63,289 bases of DNA from Dinochytrium kinnereticum (lineage: Eukaryota; Chytridiomycota; Chytridiomycetes; Chytridiales; Chytridiaceae): NCBI GenBank assembly GCA_027604005.1, contig JADGJT010000105.1, positions 1 to 63,289 on the forward strand, read 5' to 3'. The notes under the pieces were generated by a model. That model did not search any database, was not told where the DNA came from, and saw only the letters and a program-made list of their open reading frames with translations. Shown here one piece after another: positions 22,546-33,949 of this stretch (positions are counted from its first letter, which is position 1; each line of letters begins with the position of its first letter). Both the position numbers and the translations under genes were made by a program.

Positions 22546-24065
22546 TCAGCGGAATGCACTTGCCCCTTCATTCAGCCCTTGGGGGTATCTCAGGTCAAGA
22601 TGCAGGTGCCGACTGAAGCCACTTTGCCCAAACCGTGCGGCAATGTCCAGCCACTCGTGCATTCGCGCGTTCGTTTCATACACCGGCCCCACGGATACAA
22701 AGACCAAGTTGCATCGAGGCGTCGCTGCGAGCGCACAAATAATTGAAGGCGTCTCATCATCTGCAGCCACGCTCCTGCATCCGAGCATATCAATTGTCCT
22801 CAAATGTTTGTGGCGATACGACATGCACAGCCTCAAACTCCTGATTGAAATCCGTTCGCAGTGCTGAAGATGACATTCTCGCAGCTGAGCGCATCCTTGA
22901 ATGAGTTCTTGAAAGTTCTCGTCTGTGATCATTGTCTCTCCGGCTCGTAAAAGGCGCAGGCGCGGGCATGAGCGGGCAACCGATGTGAAGAATGCGGGCG
23001 GAATTCTGGAGCATTTCTCAACATCGAGTTCCTGCAGAGACAGCATCGTTTGGAATTCATAGCATGGCGAATGCTCACGATCCCACAGCCTCACAGATGC
23101 AGTTAGTTTGAGAGTCGTTAGAGCTGGGAACCCGCCCAGGGCTGTAACAAAAGCTTCGTCCGCAAGGTTTTTGATCTGCAATAGTTCCAGTGACTTGAGA
23201 TGGGGACCATGGCGTTGCTGAAGGTCTCCTATTTCTCCATCGCTGAACGCAGAGCTTCTTGCAAGTCGGAAATGTTCAAGCTGAGGAACAGCGTTGATCA
23301 GGCCGCCAATACACGATAAAGACCATGATGATGCATTCATAATTGCTATGCTTCTGAGGAACTTGCCTCCGTCAGTGATGATCGGAGAGAGATATCTTGG
23401 ATTCTTTAAAATGATTTCATCTTTGAGGGTGAAAGCGAAATGGACGGGATACTCCAGCTCTTGAATAGCTCGGGTCAAATGCCTAAGGCTCGACCAGAGG
23501 GACATAGAATCCAATGCGTCGTTGTCGCAGTGAGCATCGACTATGATGGAAACGTTTCGCAAGCTCGGAAAGAGAGCCATGGCTTGAGCAATAGCACTTG
23601 ACCGTTCCTGAAATTCCCTCCACACGGCTTGACGGACAGTCTCGTCGAAATCATCCTCATCCAGGTCATAATGACTGGAGGGTCCACTTTGAACGGACAG
23701 TGCAAGTCGGAATGAAAGCTTAACCAATAAGGACCTGGTGAAATGGTTATAGCAACTGGTCTTCTGAAAGTTAGCAAGACGTTCCCAGAAGGTTGGTGGG
23801 CAGAGGCTCGACGTGTCGTCCGCCAAAGATTGAGCTTCTATCTTTGCCCCACCTCGAAGCGGAATGATAGTCAGCTAGAGATTGCGCATGAGAGAATCTT
23901 ACCGATGTTGGTGTCGATAGTCACGCATCTCCAAAAGGCTGCCAAACTTGGCCTATACCATTCACGAGAGACGAGCATACAAGATAGAAGGTCTCGTCTA
24001 TCCAACGTGGAGGAAGAGACCACCTGCATTAACTCATCTAAGCTCAAGGATGTCCGTGCCATCAC
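22546..24065 (-). CDS. F-box protein with leucine-rich repeats
   Basis: Two exons (23903–24065 and 22546–23852) joined by a 49-nt GTAAGA…TCGAG intron give about 489 residues. The first ~50 residues look like a short F-box (LMQVVSSSTLDRRDLLSC, VSREWYRPSLAAFWRCV), and the rest carries LRR-like repeats such as LQELDVEKCSRIPPAFF, LRECHLQHCERISIRSL and LRTIDMLGCRSV, typical of the cysteine-containing LRRs of FBXL proteins. FBXL proteins pick substrates for SCF ubiquitin ligases. The substrate cannot be guessed. It shares strand with, and lies about 110 bp upstream of, the UGT start. Confidence 0.75.
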
Positions 24066-24366
24066 AAGGTATTATTACTAGGTCTTTGCCTCGAGGGACA
24101 TCTGCGGCGTAAAAGCTTAACAATACTTAAGCCAATCAGCACATGCATATTGCGATCTATTTTGTTCAAAAGCGCGCCTTCGCGCCCAAATGCTTCAACC
24201 ATTCTATTTACTAAGCACATTCTTTCTTCTCACATACAACCTCAACTGAAATTTGGACCGTGCTATTCACGGCATTTTTCTTTCCTTTACGCCTCCATTG
24301 AGACTTCGCTTCCGCATGTCGAGCCTCGACCCAGCGGGGATATACGTTGAAAAACTACAAAAGGTA
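24066..24366. other. Intergenic region
   Basis: Short spacer between the 7TM–RGS stop and the F-box gene start, both on the minus strand. No coding signal or notable repeat. Confidence 0.6.
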
Positions 24367-26442
24367 TTAGGTTAAAACCACTGAGACAATCTTGCGTACC
24401 ATTCCCATCACCACCTCGTCCTTGGCCTCTTCCAGGTCTCCCGATTCCCATTCCCCCGACTCTGCCTTGTCATGCAGTTTTTTCCTGACAGCATAAGATA
24501 TGTTCACCTCATTTACCGAACCTTCCAGAATATAAAAGTTGTAAAATGATTGATACTTCAATCGCAAGTCTATTGGGAGACTGGTTCCTTCCTCTTCCGG
24601 AATGGCAGGTGGTGGGGGAGACGTCGTAGATTTGATCGAGCCGCTTCGCATCAAAGACGAGCTTGTTTGCAATACCATATTGACGCCTTGAGATGCCAGA
24701 CTACTCCTTGACACCCCTTCAGAGTCTTTCTCGTGAACAGGTGGCAACGACTGTCTAAACTGACGATCAGGGGAAGGCTCACTACAGTCGACGCGCATTG
24801 GTAGCGGGAGTGATCTGCGGTTGCAGGCTAACGCACATGGTGTCTCCGAGCCGGGAAGAAAGGCATCGGTTGGCGCCTGCGTTGATTGCTCCCGTTGGCT
24901 GATGCCTTGAAAGCTCTTTTGAACTACTTTGATAAAACGACGGCTGTAATCGCTTGTTCTTCGAGCTTCCATCTTATGTACAGCCTTTTCTGTCTCCCTA
25001 GTGAGCTCCTTTCACTATCGTTAGGCCGTTTTTAAAATATAGTCTTACTTGATAAGCTTCCCAGAAGCAAGCATTCTCAACACTCAGGTCTGTTTAATTA
25101 TTAACATACGAGCCTGTCACAAAAAAGACTACCAGCAGCCGTAAACTTCTTAAAGCTTTCAAATAAGATCGGATCCTTTAAGACAGACATGAAGGACTCG
25201 ACACTCAAACATAGTCGCTTTGTTCTTTGGTGGTTATCCTCTCGGAAACATAACCCTAGGGGGACTAGGATCGATGTGATATGAGAAGCGAGCACAAAAG
25301 GTAGAGGGCTATATTTATCAGACTATGTTCAATAAGCATATCAATACCTAAGCTCCCCAGCAATCCCATCCACCCAGTTTGTACTAGAATAAATAAGATA
25401 GTAGCTTGCTGTATGTTATCAACATCTTATTTGATCATAACTCATTCCTACCTGTCACCACTCCAAAACATGCAGTAATGATAAGATCTCCTGCCAAGAA
25501 GTGAACCTCGCGGACGGTGGCTAAAACCAAAATAATAGCAGGCCCTAGCAGCAGAAAAACCTTGCATATTATCAGATTGAGCCAAATACACTGAATCTTA
25601 CAACAAAAACGACCACAAAGAACAAGACGTATTCTAAAGTTCCGTAAGTGCAACCGCCCGCATCAATGACTGGGTACACTCTGTGGGTTTTCGTGAAAAT
25701 CTATAACATTATTTTAGAAAACTCCTCAATGCCGTCGTCTCTTTTTACCTGAGCTATTGCAAGGTAAACAAATATGGGTATTTGGAATATCAGCAGGATC
25801 CTCATGATACTTGCTTCACTGACGCCTCGTTTTCTCCTAACAAGCCATCGGTCCACCATGTCATCAGCAGCCTTTGTCCATGACTTCTCTTCAGCCTGGG
25901 AGTCGAGTACCATCGTCGAAAGGTTGATGGAAGTGGAGCATTTATGAGATTCGGAAAAAGACAGTTTCTGAGCATCGCTTGGGGGCAGGAACTGCTGTTG
26001 CGCGACATCGGCAGGTTGCGATCTATCGATCATCCCCAGTAATCTGACTTTAGTAAACCTCAATTTCAAGTACAAGTGGGCGCATCGAAATATCATGCCC
26101 AAGCCCCATGTCGAAATTGATGTGTTAGCCAGCCACACTAAGCAGGACGTTAATCTTAAGGCAACTACAACTCTGTAGAAATAACTTACTTTTTGGGAAG
26201 CAGACTGGATACTTCATAATTCTCTCGTAGAGTGACATCCACAAGATAATGTTCCCCATAATTCCTTGCAAAAAGGTGAGGACAACGGCCCGGTTACGGA
26301 TGCTGCGTTTATGCCTCCATAGCAGGAACCAAGTGACAGATAGAGTCCAGAATATCGCATATCCCACTAGAGCGCCAATGACGACAGGTGCTGATTTCGG
26401 ATCCTGCAGGTTGGACCTTTCATTATACTGGTAGGTCACCAT
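24367..26442 (-). CDS. Seven-transmembrane protein with C-terminal RGS domain
   Basis: Eight exons (26190–26442, 25749–26137, 25602–25700, 25452–25560, 25348–25408, 25133–25308, 25049–25089, 24367–25008) join in phase to about 589 residues. Seven hydrophobic segments can be read: VVIGALVGYAIFWTLSVTW, VVLTFLQGIMGNIILW, ISTWGLGMIFRCAHL, IMRILLIFQIPIFVYLAI, YVLFFVVVFVVFLLLG, LIITACFGVVTASYYLIYS, and VLASHITSILVPLGL. Directly after TM7 comes an RGS domain: SFMSVLKDPILFESFKKF, SVENACFWEAYQ across a 41-nt exon, then YNFYILEGSVNEVNISY near the C-terminus. RGS domains speed GTP hydrolysis by G-alpha. The architecture is that of plant AtRGS1 and of 7TM-RGS proteins in fungi. A Ser-rich insert interrupts the RGS domain between the helix pairs. 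No ligand can be named. Confidence 0.85.
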
Positions 26443-27718
26443 AGCCCTATGGCCTCCATGGAGGTGTCTTTAGCAAAAGGTAAGGGAAAATGTTACTATG
26501 CTCTCTGAACAATTGGGGTTTGGGAAGAATAGGATTTACATGAAAGCTTTTGGTGGTGCCCAAATATGTTCGGTACATACTATAAACCAATTCTTAAGCT
26601 CAGCTGGGCGTTTCGCCATAAACCTGTCGGCTAATGTATTTCAAAAACAAGCGCGTATTCGCCCTCAGTGGACTGGTCTGTCATCTGTTGTGACAAGCAG
26701 ATTTGTCGATTGCACTCGGTTTCATGAGACTCTCATGTTACAGATCAGTTTTTGTCGACTGGGAACGATATCCTCACTAGGTCCTTGTGCTTTTGCTACT
26801 TGGATAACGTCCCCTGAGGAGTCTACGGAGATGCTTCAGCAACTCTATGGGTATCTTCAGGCTGCAAAGAGGGTTTAATTCTAATTGTAATTGAGCCTGC
26901 GACGTTTTAGTCTTAAGAGGCTTTTCGGTTGTTATTTCCGTTCTTAAGTTATCCGGATTCCCTTGACCTACATCCTGCCTTTCCTCCCACCCTGCCTTGA
27001 CATAAAGGCTTTGCGAGGTGAATGATGCGTTGTCCTCATAATTGATGTTTGTCCTCCCCCTCTTGTCAGCTTCCTTCTTTTTCTGACACTCAGTCGTCTA
27101 AATACACATCTGAACGCTGCTGAAGAAGTGATATCTTGAATTTGTTATAATTCTATTCCACATTATATAACTGTTCTTCAACTACTCCTGTTATGTCGTG
27201 ACTATTCACTATTCAATTCTTTTGACCAACTGGCAAATTACCTTTTCTCGTCTCTCAACAATTGTAATAAATCCCTTTTCTCGGATGGAATTCGGATTTA
27301 TGCCTTCTTCAAAAGCATTGGAAGCACAGGTACTTGTATTTGAAATGGCTATCGCAGAGGTCTGCCCCGCCAACACTTGACCTGTTGCCATGCTCACAGT
27401 GGACCTTGATCTTCACCTTGTCGTTGGGGGAGAGGGTGGGGATGGGGGTGGTGTGGGCATCAGGCGGTTGTTGCGCTTGCTGGTCTTGCATCTCTTCCTC
27501 ACTCTGACTTAGAAAACTTTACGAAACTAAAATGCTTTATTATTAGTTGTACATTTTTTCTTCATTATTATTCTCAAATCTAGGTAAGTAAACCGAAGTT
27601 ATTTTAGGATTACAGCGATAATTCAAATCTAGCATGCTTCATTTTTATTCAACTAAATTCTTTTACTTCACTATTATCAACTGCAACATACAGCAACTAT
27701 CATATCTCATCGCATGAT
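26443..27718. other. Intergenic region, 1.3 kb
   Basis: No gene supported. A 126-codon plus-strand frame at 26498–26878 has no recognisable pattern. A GC-rich island at about 27400–27490 contrasts with AT-rich surroundings and contains a minus-strand frame starting at 27491 (TLSPNDKVKIKVHCEHGN) that could be a fragment of an exon; nothing around it continues it. Confidence 0.4.
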
Positions 27719-29599
27719 TCATTCACACAGCAGATTGACGGTTACTCCGTAGGAAGGTACACCCCCAGCTGAAAGGAAAAGCAGCCAATTTCCAGATGGC
27801 GCAATATTCCCGTTTCTTGGAGCTTGAGCAACAGCTTTCCCTTCACCCAACTTCGAAACCCCAGCATTCAGCAACACGAGTTCGACAAATCTCGAATCCA
27901 TGTTGGACGAGTGTGTGGATGTCCCATACCGTATCATGATGACCTTCAGTGGAATCTTCAAAACGTTTCGAAAAGCCAACTCAAAGGTTTGGTCGCAAGT
28001 CAACATAGTCGCATATTTTTGGATCACTGGTCTCATCGATGGCGTTAAAGTATACCATGGATTAAAGTACTCAATTCGATATTCGAAAGGGTCTTTTGTA
28101 GATTCCTCGAAGTTCTGCTGATCCGAGCCAAATGTGGCGACGCGTCCGTCGAGCAAGAGAAGGGCTGAAGAGTGGTAAAGGCGTGGAACAGTAGCACTTG
28201 CCAAGCTAGAATAGTAAGGTCAGACCTTGACATATAGGTGTTAACCTACGTTTTCCATTTCTTCCCGAATTCAGCACTTTCATCATACTCAACAGCCTCG
28301 AAGGCAGGATATTTGGACATGCCATAGCCAGCAGCTCCATCGGCGGTGCCCCATTTCGCACCATTTACGAAAAGAACATTTCCGGCTAGAAAGGGTCACT
28401 TAATTTAATGATTAGTAGAAAACCAGAGTCACCCACTTGGAAGTAGAACTGCATCTCCCATAACTCTTGCCACAGGCATATTTTCGATATCCACCCATTT
28501 TGGATTAGGAAAATCTGGCTGGATCATCGAGCAAGATGTAGACGCTTTCCCTCCCTTTTCAGTTCCTCCACAGATGAGGATCGTTGCAGTGTAATTATTC
28601 GCAGGTGTAAGTGGGAGCATGACGGATTGTGAGAGATACGGAAAAGAGCGAGATGGAGCGAGGAAATCCTTTTTCAGCGATGGAAGCTCCTTCATGGTCA
28701 GATCTTGCGTGTTTAGAATGGACGCCTTTACGAAAATGATTAGTCAAGATGGATCAAATCTGAATGAAAGGTACATACTCTAACTCCAGCAAACATAAAC
28801 ACATTCCCCGACGGCAGCAGAAACACAACGGGATAGGTATTGTATGGATACTAATGACATATGTTGGATGAGAGTCTTTTGCGGATCGAAAATGGACTTA
28901 CCGTATCAGTAAGAATGGGAACGTTGAATATACCGGAAGGGTATGGCGGCCAAAACTCATAGGTAGGGTTACTTCTTCCAAGATCCGTGGGGACATATGA
29001 CTCCGTGTGCCCCCCCACAGCGATATATCGGTTGCGGCCGATCATAGTAACAGTGGGGTACCATCGACTCTGCTGCAGCTTCCCAACATCGACCCATCCA
29101 GTCCGCGAGGTATAGGTTCGGACACCGTAGCGCCCATCTTTTATGTATCCGTTCCCTTTTTGATCAATTTAATAAAGCAAGCTTTCTCCTCTTTTAACTC
29201 ACCAACCCCATCCCCATCTCCACCCACGATCAGAATGCTGTTTTCGGAGATTAGGTTCTGATTCAGTTGCAGATTACTTCACCTTCCATCTGCCATCTGG
29301 GCTGATCCCGAGCAAAAAGGGCTGTAATCAGCATGCTTTGGAGTAAAGGTCTCGCGGAGCAGATCAACTTCGGTCGATACTTCAGATTGGCCAATTTCTG
29401 GTACAAGCGTATAGGGATTTGGAGGGTAAAGCGACGGGGCGTGAAGGCCATGCTGAAGGTAGAGTTTGGGTTAATACTATGAAAACAGCCGATCGCCCCC
29501 CACAAATCTCTCCCATAGCAGGACTTTGCTGTCAGGAAGCAACGCCGCATGAATTCCAACGACGCCGCTGGTAACATTTGCCATAGACCACGCTCCAAT
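27719..29599 (-). CDS. Glyoxal-oxidase-type copper radical oxidase (AA5_1), 5' end unresolved
   Basis: Exons read on the minus strand: 29504–29599, 29283–29452, 29203–29237, 28902–29137, 28779–28850, 28437–28725, 28250–28385, 27719–28205. Motifs: TSGVVGIHAALLPDSKVLL at the start, FCSGSAQMADG with the cysteine expected to form the Cys–Tyr cofactor, RWYPTVTM with the cofactor tyrosine, PRLYHSSALLLLDGRV with the copper-binding Tyr/His, and THSSNMDSRFVEL with the second copper His. C-terminal block APSGNWLLFLSAGGVPS closes the propeller/Ig end. These enzymes oxidise small aldehydes and make H2O2. The first exon(s), which should encode a signal peptide, are not clear; an ATG frame at 29803 has no hydrophobic core. 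Total length visible is about 500 residues, close to short glyoxal oxidases. Confidence 0.87.
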
Positions 29600-30744
29600 C
29601 TGCTGATAATCCATTGCTCAAAGTGTACAAGTTTGAAACCGCGTCAAGCAGGGGCCCAGCCATCCATCTGCTTATATTCTTGCAGTAGCTTTCGTGTGAA
29701 CTGCTGGTACAAGCTTCACAGACCATCGCGAGAATGGCACGGGGAAGTCAAATAAAGATCGTCCAGTGCAGCCTGACTCTTTTGACCTGTCACGAAGGCT
29801 CATGATGGGGCAGCTCGACTAGCCATCATCCTCATGGTTCTCACGCGTCAGAGAAACGCGTTGACATCGCCATTTGACGGGGAAGAGGTCGTTCTGGGCT
29901 CAGTGTGTGACGAAAGCATTTTGCGGACTTTCAAAACCCCTGGTTCAACAGGCTTGGTTCGCAACCACCTGTCAAAAGACTTCCAGTAACCGCGCTTAAC
30001 CTTCAGTCCCATTCAGCAGCGCTTCACCTTGGCCATGGAGGAATCATTGGATTTGTTCAGCTTCCCGCACAGGGGTTCATGGCAGCAGCTGCCCAATTGA
30101 ACCGCAAAAATAAAACACCCATCGATCCTTCAAACCCCCGCTTGATACCCGTCAATAAAATTGTATCAAACCTGTTTGACGCTTTCTCCCGCACTCCAGG
30201 AAGCTGGTTCATCCTTTCCCGTCGTCAAGGCTGTGAAAAAAAACAAAAAAAAAAAACAAAACACAACAAAAAAAGAGACTGCAGTGCTCCACCAGATTGA
30301 TCACCAGCTGATTCCACCTTCACCACTTCTTGTCGAGCAACCAACTCTATTTCTCACCTCCGCCGTTGACATTGTCATAGCCGTCAGCCACCAGCCATTG
30401 ACTTCAAGTCCGTCGCTGACTCAGAATCAGGCATCGTTCGAGTAAGTGCCGTTATTTACACCATTTTCCCCCTTCGATTTTTCGGACCCAAGTAGGCAAA
30501 GGACGCCCTGCCTGTGGAGTGTGCTAACATTGCCCCATTCTTATCCATACATCTTCATCAATAACTTCGGCAATCCCATCAGCTTTCATTTGCAGCTGTG
30601 TCATAAGGTCCTGCCGTCGAAGTATCTTCAGTTTGGACCTGTTCAGATGGCTCGCATTTAATTGAGATCAGGCGGTTTCAACGGCCCAAACCAACAGTTG
30701 GTCCCTTCATCGAAAGTCGCGGGCGAAAATATCCCATCAAGTGC
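29600..30744. promoter_or_regulatory. Divergent intergenic region between oxidase and proline-rich protein genes
   Basis: Contains the unresolved 5' end of the glyoxal oxidase (minus) and the upstream/5'-UTR region of the plus-strand gene. Short plus-strand ATG frames (30079–30300, 30446–30661) lie upstream of the main start and could act as upstream ORFs if transcribed. An A-rich tract spans 30236–30273. Confidence 0.4.
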
Positions 30745-33195
30745 ATGGATAGAAGGTTGCATTGGGCTCCATACCAGAGACGACAGGGCAACTTAAACGA
30801 ATCTGTCGTTCTCACCCAAAACTTCTCTTCGACCAACAACCCCACCATGTCGACATTGCCAGGCCGACCTCCAGGAGGAGGTATTTCCGTGACAGAAGGA
30901 ACGTCTCCGCAAGAGACCGTGAGGCCAAGCCCTCAGCCTCAGCAGCCGACAACCGAAGCGGACCTGCCCCAGTTTGAACCGCCACCAGCCCAAACCACCC
31001 AGCCCCCTCGACCATCACCTCGACCATCTCCTTCACCCCAGCCCCAGAGCTCACCTCCACCTCCCTTGCCTCCTTTGCCTCCTCCACCGTCTCCGCCTTC
31101 ACCGTCTTCTTCACCATCACCGTCTCTGTTTTCAGCCCCTCCTGCTCCTGCTCCTTCTCCGACATCAAATGCTCCGTCTCCAACATCTCCCACATTTTCA
31201 ACTCAGAAAACGGAGGAGGGTGACAGAGAAACAACCTCTCCAGAGCCAAACTCCCCGTCTCCATCCCCAGCGACTTCTATCATTGAGGAAGATAATGGCG
31301 GAATCGGAGTCAGTTCAAGCGTAACCCAACGACCTCCCACTCAGCCTGTCACTGTGACGACAATCTATCAAGGGACCATCATCACTCTCACATACCTTCC
31401 CACCACTTTGGTTCCGCGAACGCTTTGGCAGACGGTTGACGGAACGAACAATAGGGAGTCCTCAGGGGATGACGGAAATTCGGGATCGTCTCTACCAACG
31501 ACTTTTTTGTTCTTGTTTCTTGGTGTGGTGGCTTTGGGCGGAATATTGAGTATAGTGTGGTGCTTCAGAACCATCCTGTACAAACGCAGCAGCAGCCCAG
31601 AAGACCGGGAAGAGAGGCGCCGAAAACGCGTTGCAAAAGCCCTTCATTCGCTTGAGAAAGAGCCGGCTCAACCCGCCAGTCGAGCCTTCGTCCCATTTTC
31701 TCGTTTAAGCTCATGGTGGGCTTCAAGGTCTGGATCCAGCAAGAACTCATCGCTGTTCTCGCAGGAATTCGGGGTGGGTTTAATGGGCCGTCCTAAATCT
31801 AAATACGGTACGAGAGCCTTGACAAGGCTTCACGGGGACGCGAATGGTGGAGCGGGAAGCAGGAATGGGACGATTCAGAAAATGATGACGGAGAACAGTC
31901 GTAGAAGTTCAGCATTTCTCCAGCACTCAAGAGCCACTGACTCCTTGGATTCCGCATCGGGTTCCTTGAGAATTCCAATGGAAACCATTCAACACAGAAC
32001 CATGGGTGCTCATTCGACTGCCAATGAAGTTGAAACTGGAACAACAACGGCGTGCAAGGCCGCACCAATTGATAACTTCCGTGGTCTTGAGCTCGCAAGA
32101 TTTGAAGGAGACCCGTCTCTTCAGCAGCTTTTATGGTCTGGTGCCTCGCCCGCGTTAGCAGTCCAATCCTCCAGTCGTAACTGTCCAAGCATCGATACGT
32201 CGAACCCCTCTACGGTGTCCCAGGGTTACCGAAGTTCCCCAACATCAGCAGCAGCTGGTCCCAACTCCCTGTCCTCTGATAGCCAATCGTCTAGTGAAGC
32301 TATCACGACAAGCGGAGAAGGTGCTGGGGTGTGGCGGTCTAATTCTGCACCTCTTTCGTTCTTATCATCTGTTCCAGAGGAGGGCGGGGCAGAGGATGAT
32401 GGGCTGTCTTTGCCTGGATTTAAAATTCCTAGGGCAAAGACCGCGCCAAGGTTGAACTCTCGCGGTGTGGCGCCTCGGCTTGACACATCTGGCATCTATA
32501 CACGGAGCGTCCACCTCCCATTTCACCATCCGTCTTTACCTGCGCAGTCTCATCCCGGTCATAATGCAGGAGGGGTTACCACCAACGGAGGCAATGGAGC
32601 TTCGCTTCTCCCGTCTCCTTCAGCCCCTGGTTACGTTTGGCTTCAGTCCCACAATGCCAGTACGGGAAGACAGGAGCATCAGAAGTCTGGATTGCTTCAT
32701 TATCAACACTCGCAACTATATCATCCGTATTACTCGTCTGAGTCGGAATCATCAGATATCTACGACTCGCATGCGAGTTACGAAATCTTGTCGTCCTCTG
32801 GCAGTGATGCGATGGTGACGGCCGCTCAACATGCCTCTGGAACTTTGTCCGAGGCAGAGGCGTCGTACCACCAGAGTCTCACATCGCAGTGGTCAGCTTA
32901 TAATTACGATCATGCGGCTGCTTACTGGTCGTCGCATTATCACCCATCGCAGTACCCGCACATGGAGCATGTTGCCCCCTCTGGCTATGAAGCTGCTGCG
33001 TACCAGCACCTGCAGGTCTCCAGACATCCGTGGAGGCAGGATTCGGCGCAGTCAGCGAGTGGGGCTTCTCCTTTGGATGGAAATGCTGGGGTCGGCGGGG
33101 GAATAAGGGTTTTGGCTGGGGATGGGTACTTAATGGGGCATGCTAGGTCGGCATCTCCTGAGGCAGAAATAGCAGAAAATGAAGACAGGGCTTAG
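30745..33195 (+). CDS. Proline-rich single-pass membrane protein, unknown function
   Basis: Intronless 816-codon frame. A second in-frame ATG at 30847 (ACC ATG T) is in better context and may be the real start. Residues 60–200 are almost wholly Pro/Ser/Thr/Gln, followed by a Thr-rich stretch (TVTTIYQGTIITLTYLP), one membrane helix near residues 250–275 (FLFLFLGVVALGGILSIVW), a basic segment (EERRRKRVAKAL) and a 500-residue Ser/Gly/His/Tyr-rich tail. No signal peptide is visible from either start, so orientation is inferred from the positive charges after the helix: Pro/Ser/Thr part outside, tail in the cytosol. The layout recalls fungal wall-stress sensors and mucin-like proteins, but no WSC or other domain was seen. 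Base use is GC-rich at third positions, as in genuine genes nearby. Confidence 0.7.
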   Translation: MDRRLHWAPYQRRQGNLNESVVLTQNFSSTNNPTMSTLPGRPPGGGISVTEGTSPQETVRPSPQPQQPTTEADLPQFEPPPAQTTQPPRPSPRPSPSPQPQSSPPPPLPPLPPPPSPPSPSSSPSPSLFSAPPAPAPSPTSNAPSPTSPTFSTQKTEEGDRETTSPEPNSPSPSPATSIIEEDNGGIGVSSSVTQRPPTQPVTVTTIYQGTIITLTYLPTTLVPRTLWQTVDGTNNRESSGDDGNSGSSLPTTFLFLFLGVVALGGILSIVWCFRTILYKRSSSPEDREERRRKRVAKALHSLEKEPAQPASRAFVPFSRLSSWWASRSGSSKNSSLFSQEFGVGLMGRPKSKYGTRALTRLHGDANGGAGSRNGTIQKMMTENSRRSSAFLQHSRATDSLDSASGSLRIPMETIQHRTMGAHSTANEVETGTTTACKAAPIDNFRGLELARFEGDPSLQQLLWSGASPALAVQSSSRNCPSIDTSNPSTVSQGYRSSPTSAAAGPNSLSSDSQSSSEAITTSGEGAGVWRSNSAPLSFLSSVPEEGGAEDDGLSLPGFKIPRAKTAPRLNSRGVAPRLDTSGIYTRSVHLPFHHPSLPAQSHPGHNAGGVTTNGGNGASLLPSPSAPGYVWLQSHNASTGRQEHQKSGLLHYQHSQLYHPYYSSESESSDIYDSHASYEILSSSGSDAMVTAAQHASGTLSEAEASYHQSLTSQWSAYNYDHAAAYWSSHYHPSQYPHMEHVAPSGYEAAAYQHLQVSRHPWRQDSAQSASGASPLDGNAGVGGGIRVLAGDGYLMGHARSASPEAEIAENEDRA

Positions 33196-33949
33196 TATTG
33201 TGGATTGGAATTCTCTTTTATCTAGTATTTGGGTGATTCTCGTGTCGCTCTAGTTACTTTGCAAACAATTCTTTCATATACAATCTCACCCCTGTTTTTT
33301 AACACAATGCTCCGCCTTTTTTACTTTATTTTTTTTCTCCCTCTGTTTTTCGAGCTCTCTCTCCTTTTTTCCGTTAGCTATGCAATTATAGGCGTGTTTC
33401 GTCTGTAATTTGTCTAAACTTTCTCACACCCCCAACTTTCGAAACTTCTTCTTTACTTGTTCCTTCCTTTATCTTGTCTTGCCCAACTTCTTACCTTTGG
33501 CTTTGAATAGCTTTTCTTTACTGGCAAGTCCCTTTTCTCGCTGCTTTCCTTTTCCCTTTTTTCTTTGATGTTACTCGCCAATTCGTTTGCTTTCCCATCG
33601 TTTTTTTGTTGTCGTTTTTTGTCCTGGGCTGTATTCCATTTGTGCCATGCCCCCCTTACATTTCTTTTTCTACTCCCACTTTCCTCTTGAGCCCACTTCC
33701 GACCAGATATTGACACTTTGTAATGGGACGAGATTTGACAAAGTGGGGTGCTATAAACCCAGCTGCACTTTAATCACTGTGTCAAACATATATATCAACA
33801 ATTTACAAAGGGAGAGGGAGATATACAAAGAAGGGGATGAATTGCGGTCTAAAGCTGAGGAAATGTCGCATGGTGGGTGGGTGCCCTGAGATTGCCGATA
33901 TTCTTGTGAATGGTTTGATAAAGAGCACTATTTCAAAGACCCCTCTAGC
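33196..33949. other. Intergenic: long T-rich 3' region
   Basis: T/C-rich sequence between two genes whose stop codons face each other. No coding signal; it probably contains the 3' UTRs of both. Confidence 0.6.

Noticed and set aside
26498..26878. 126-codon plus-strand frame
   Set aside because: No homologous-looking motif, unusual residue mix and AT-rich surroundings; likely chance.
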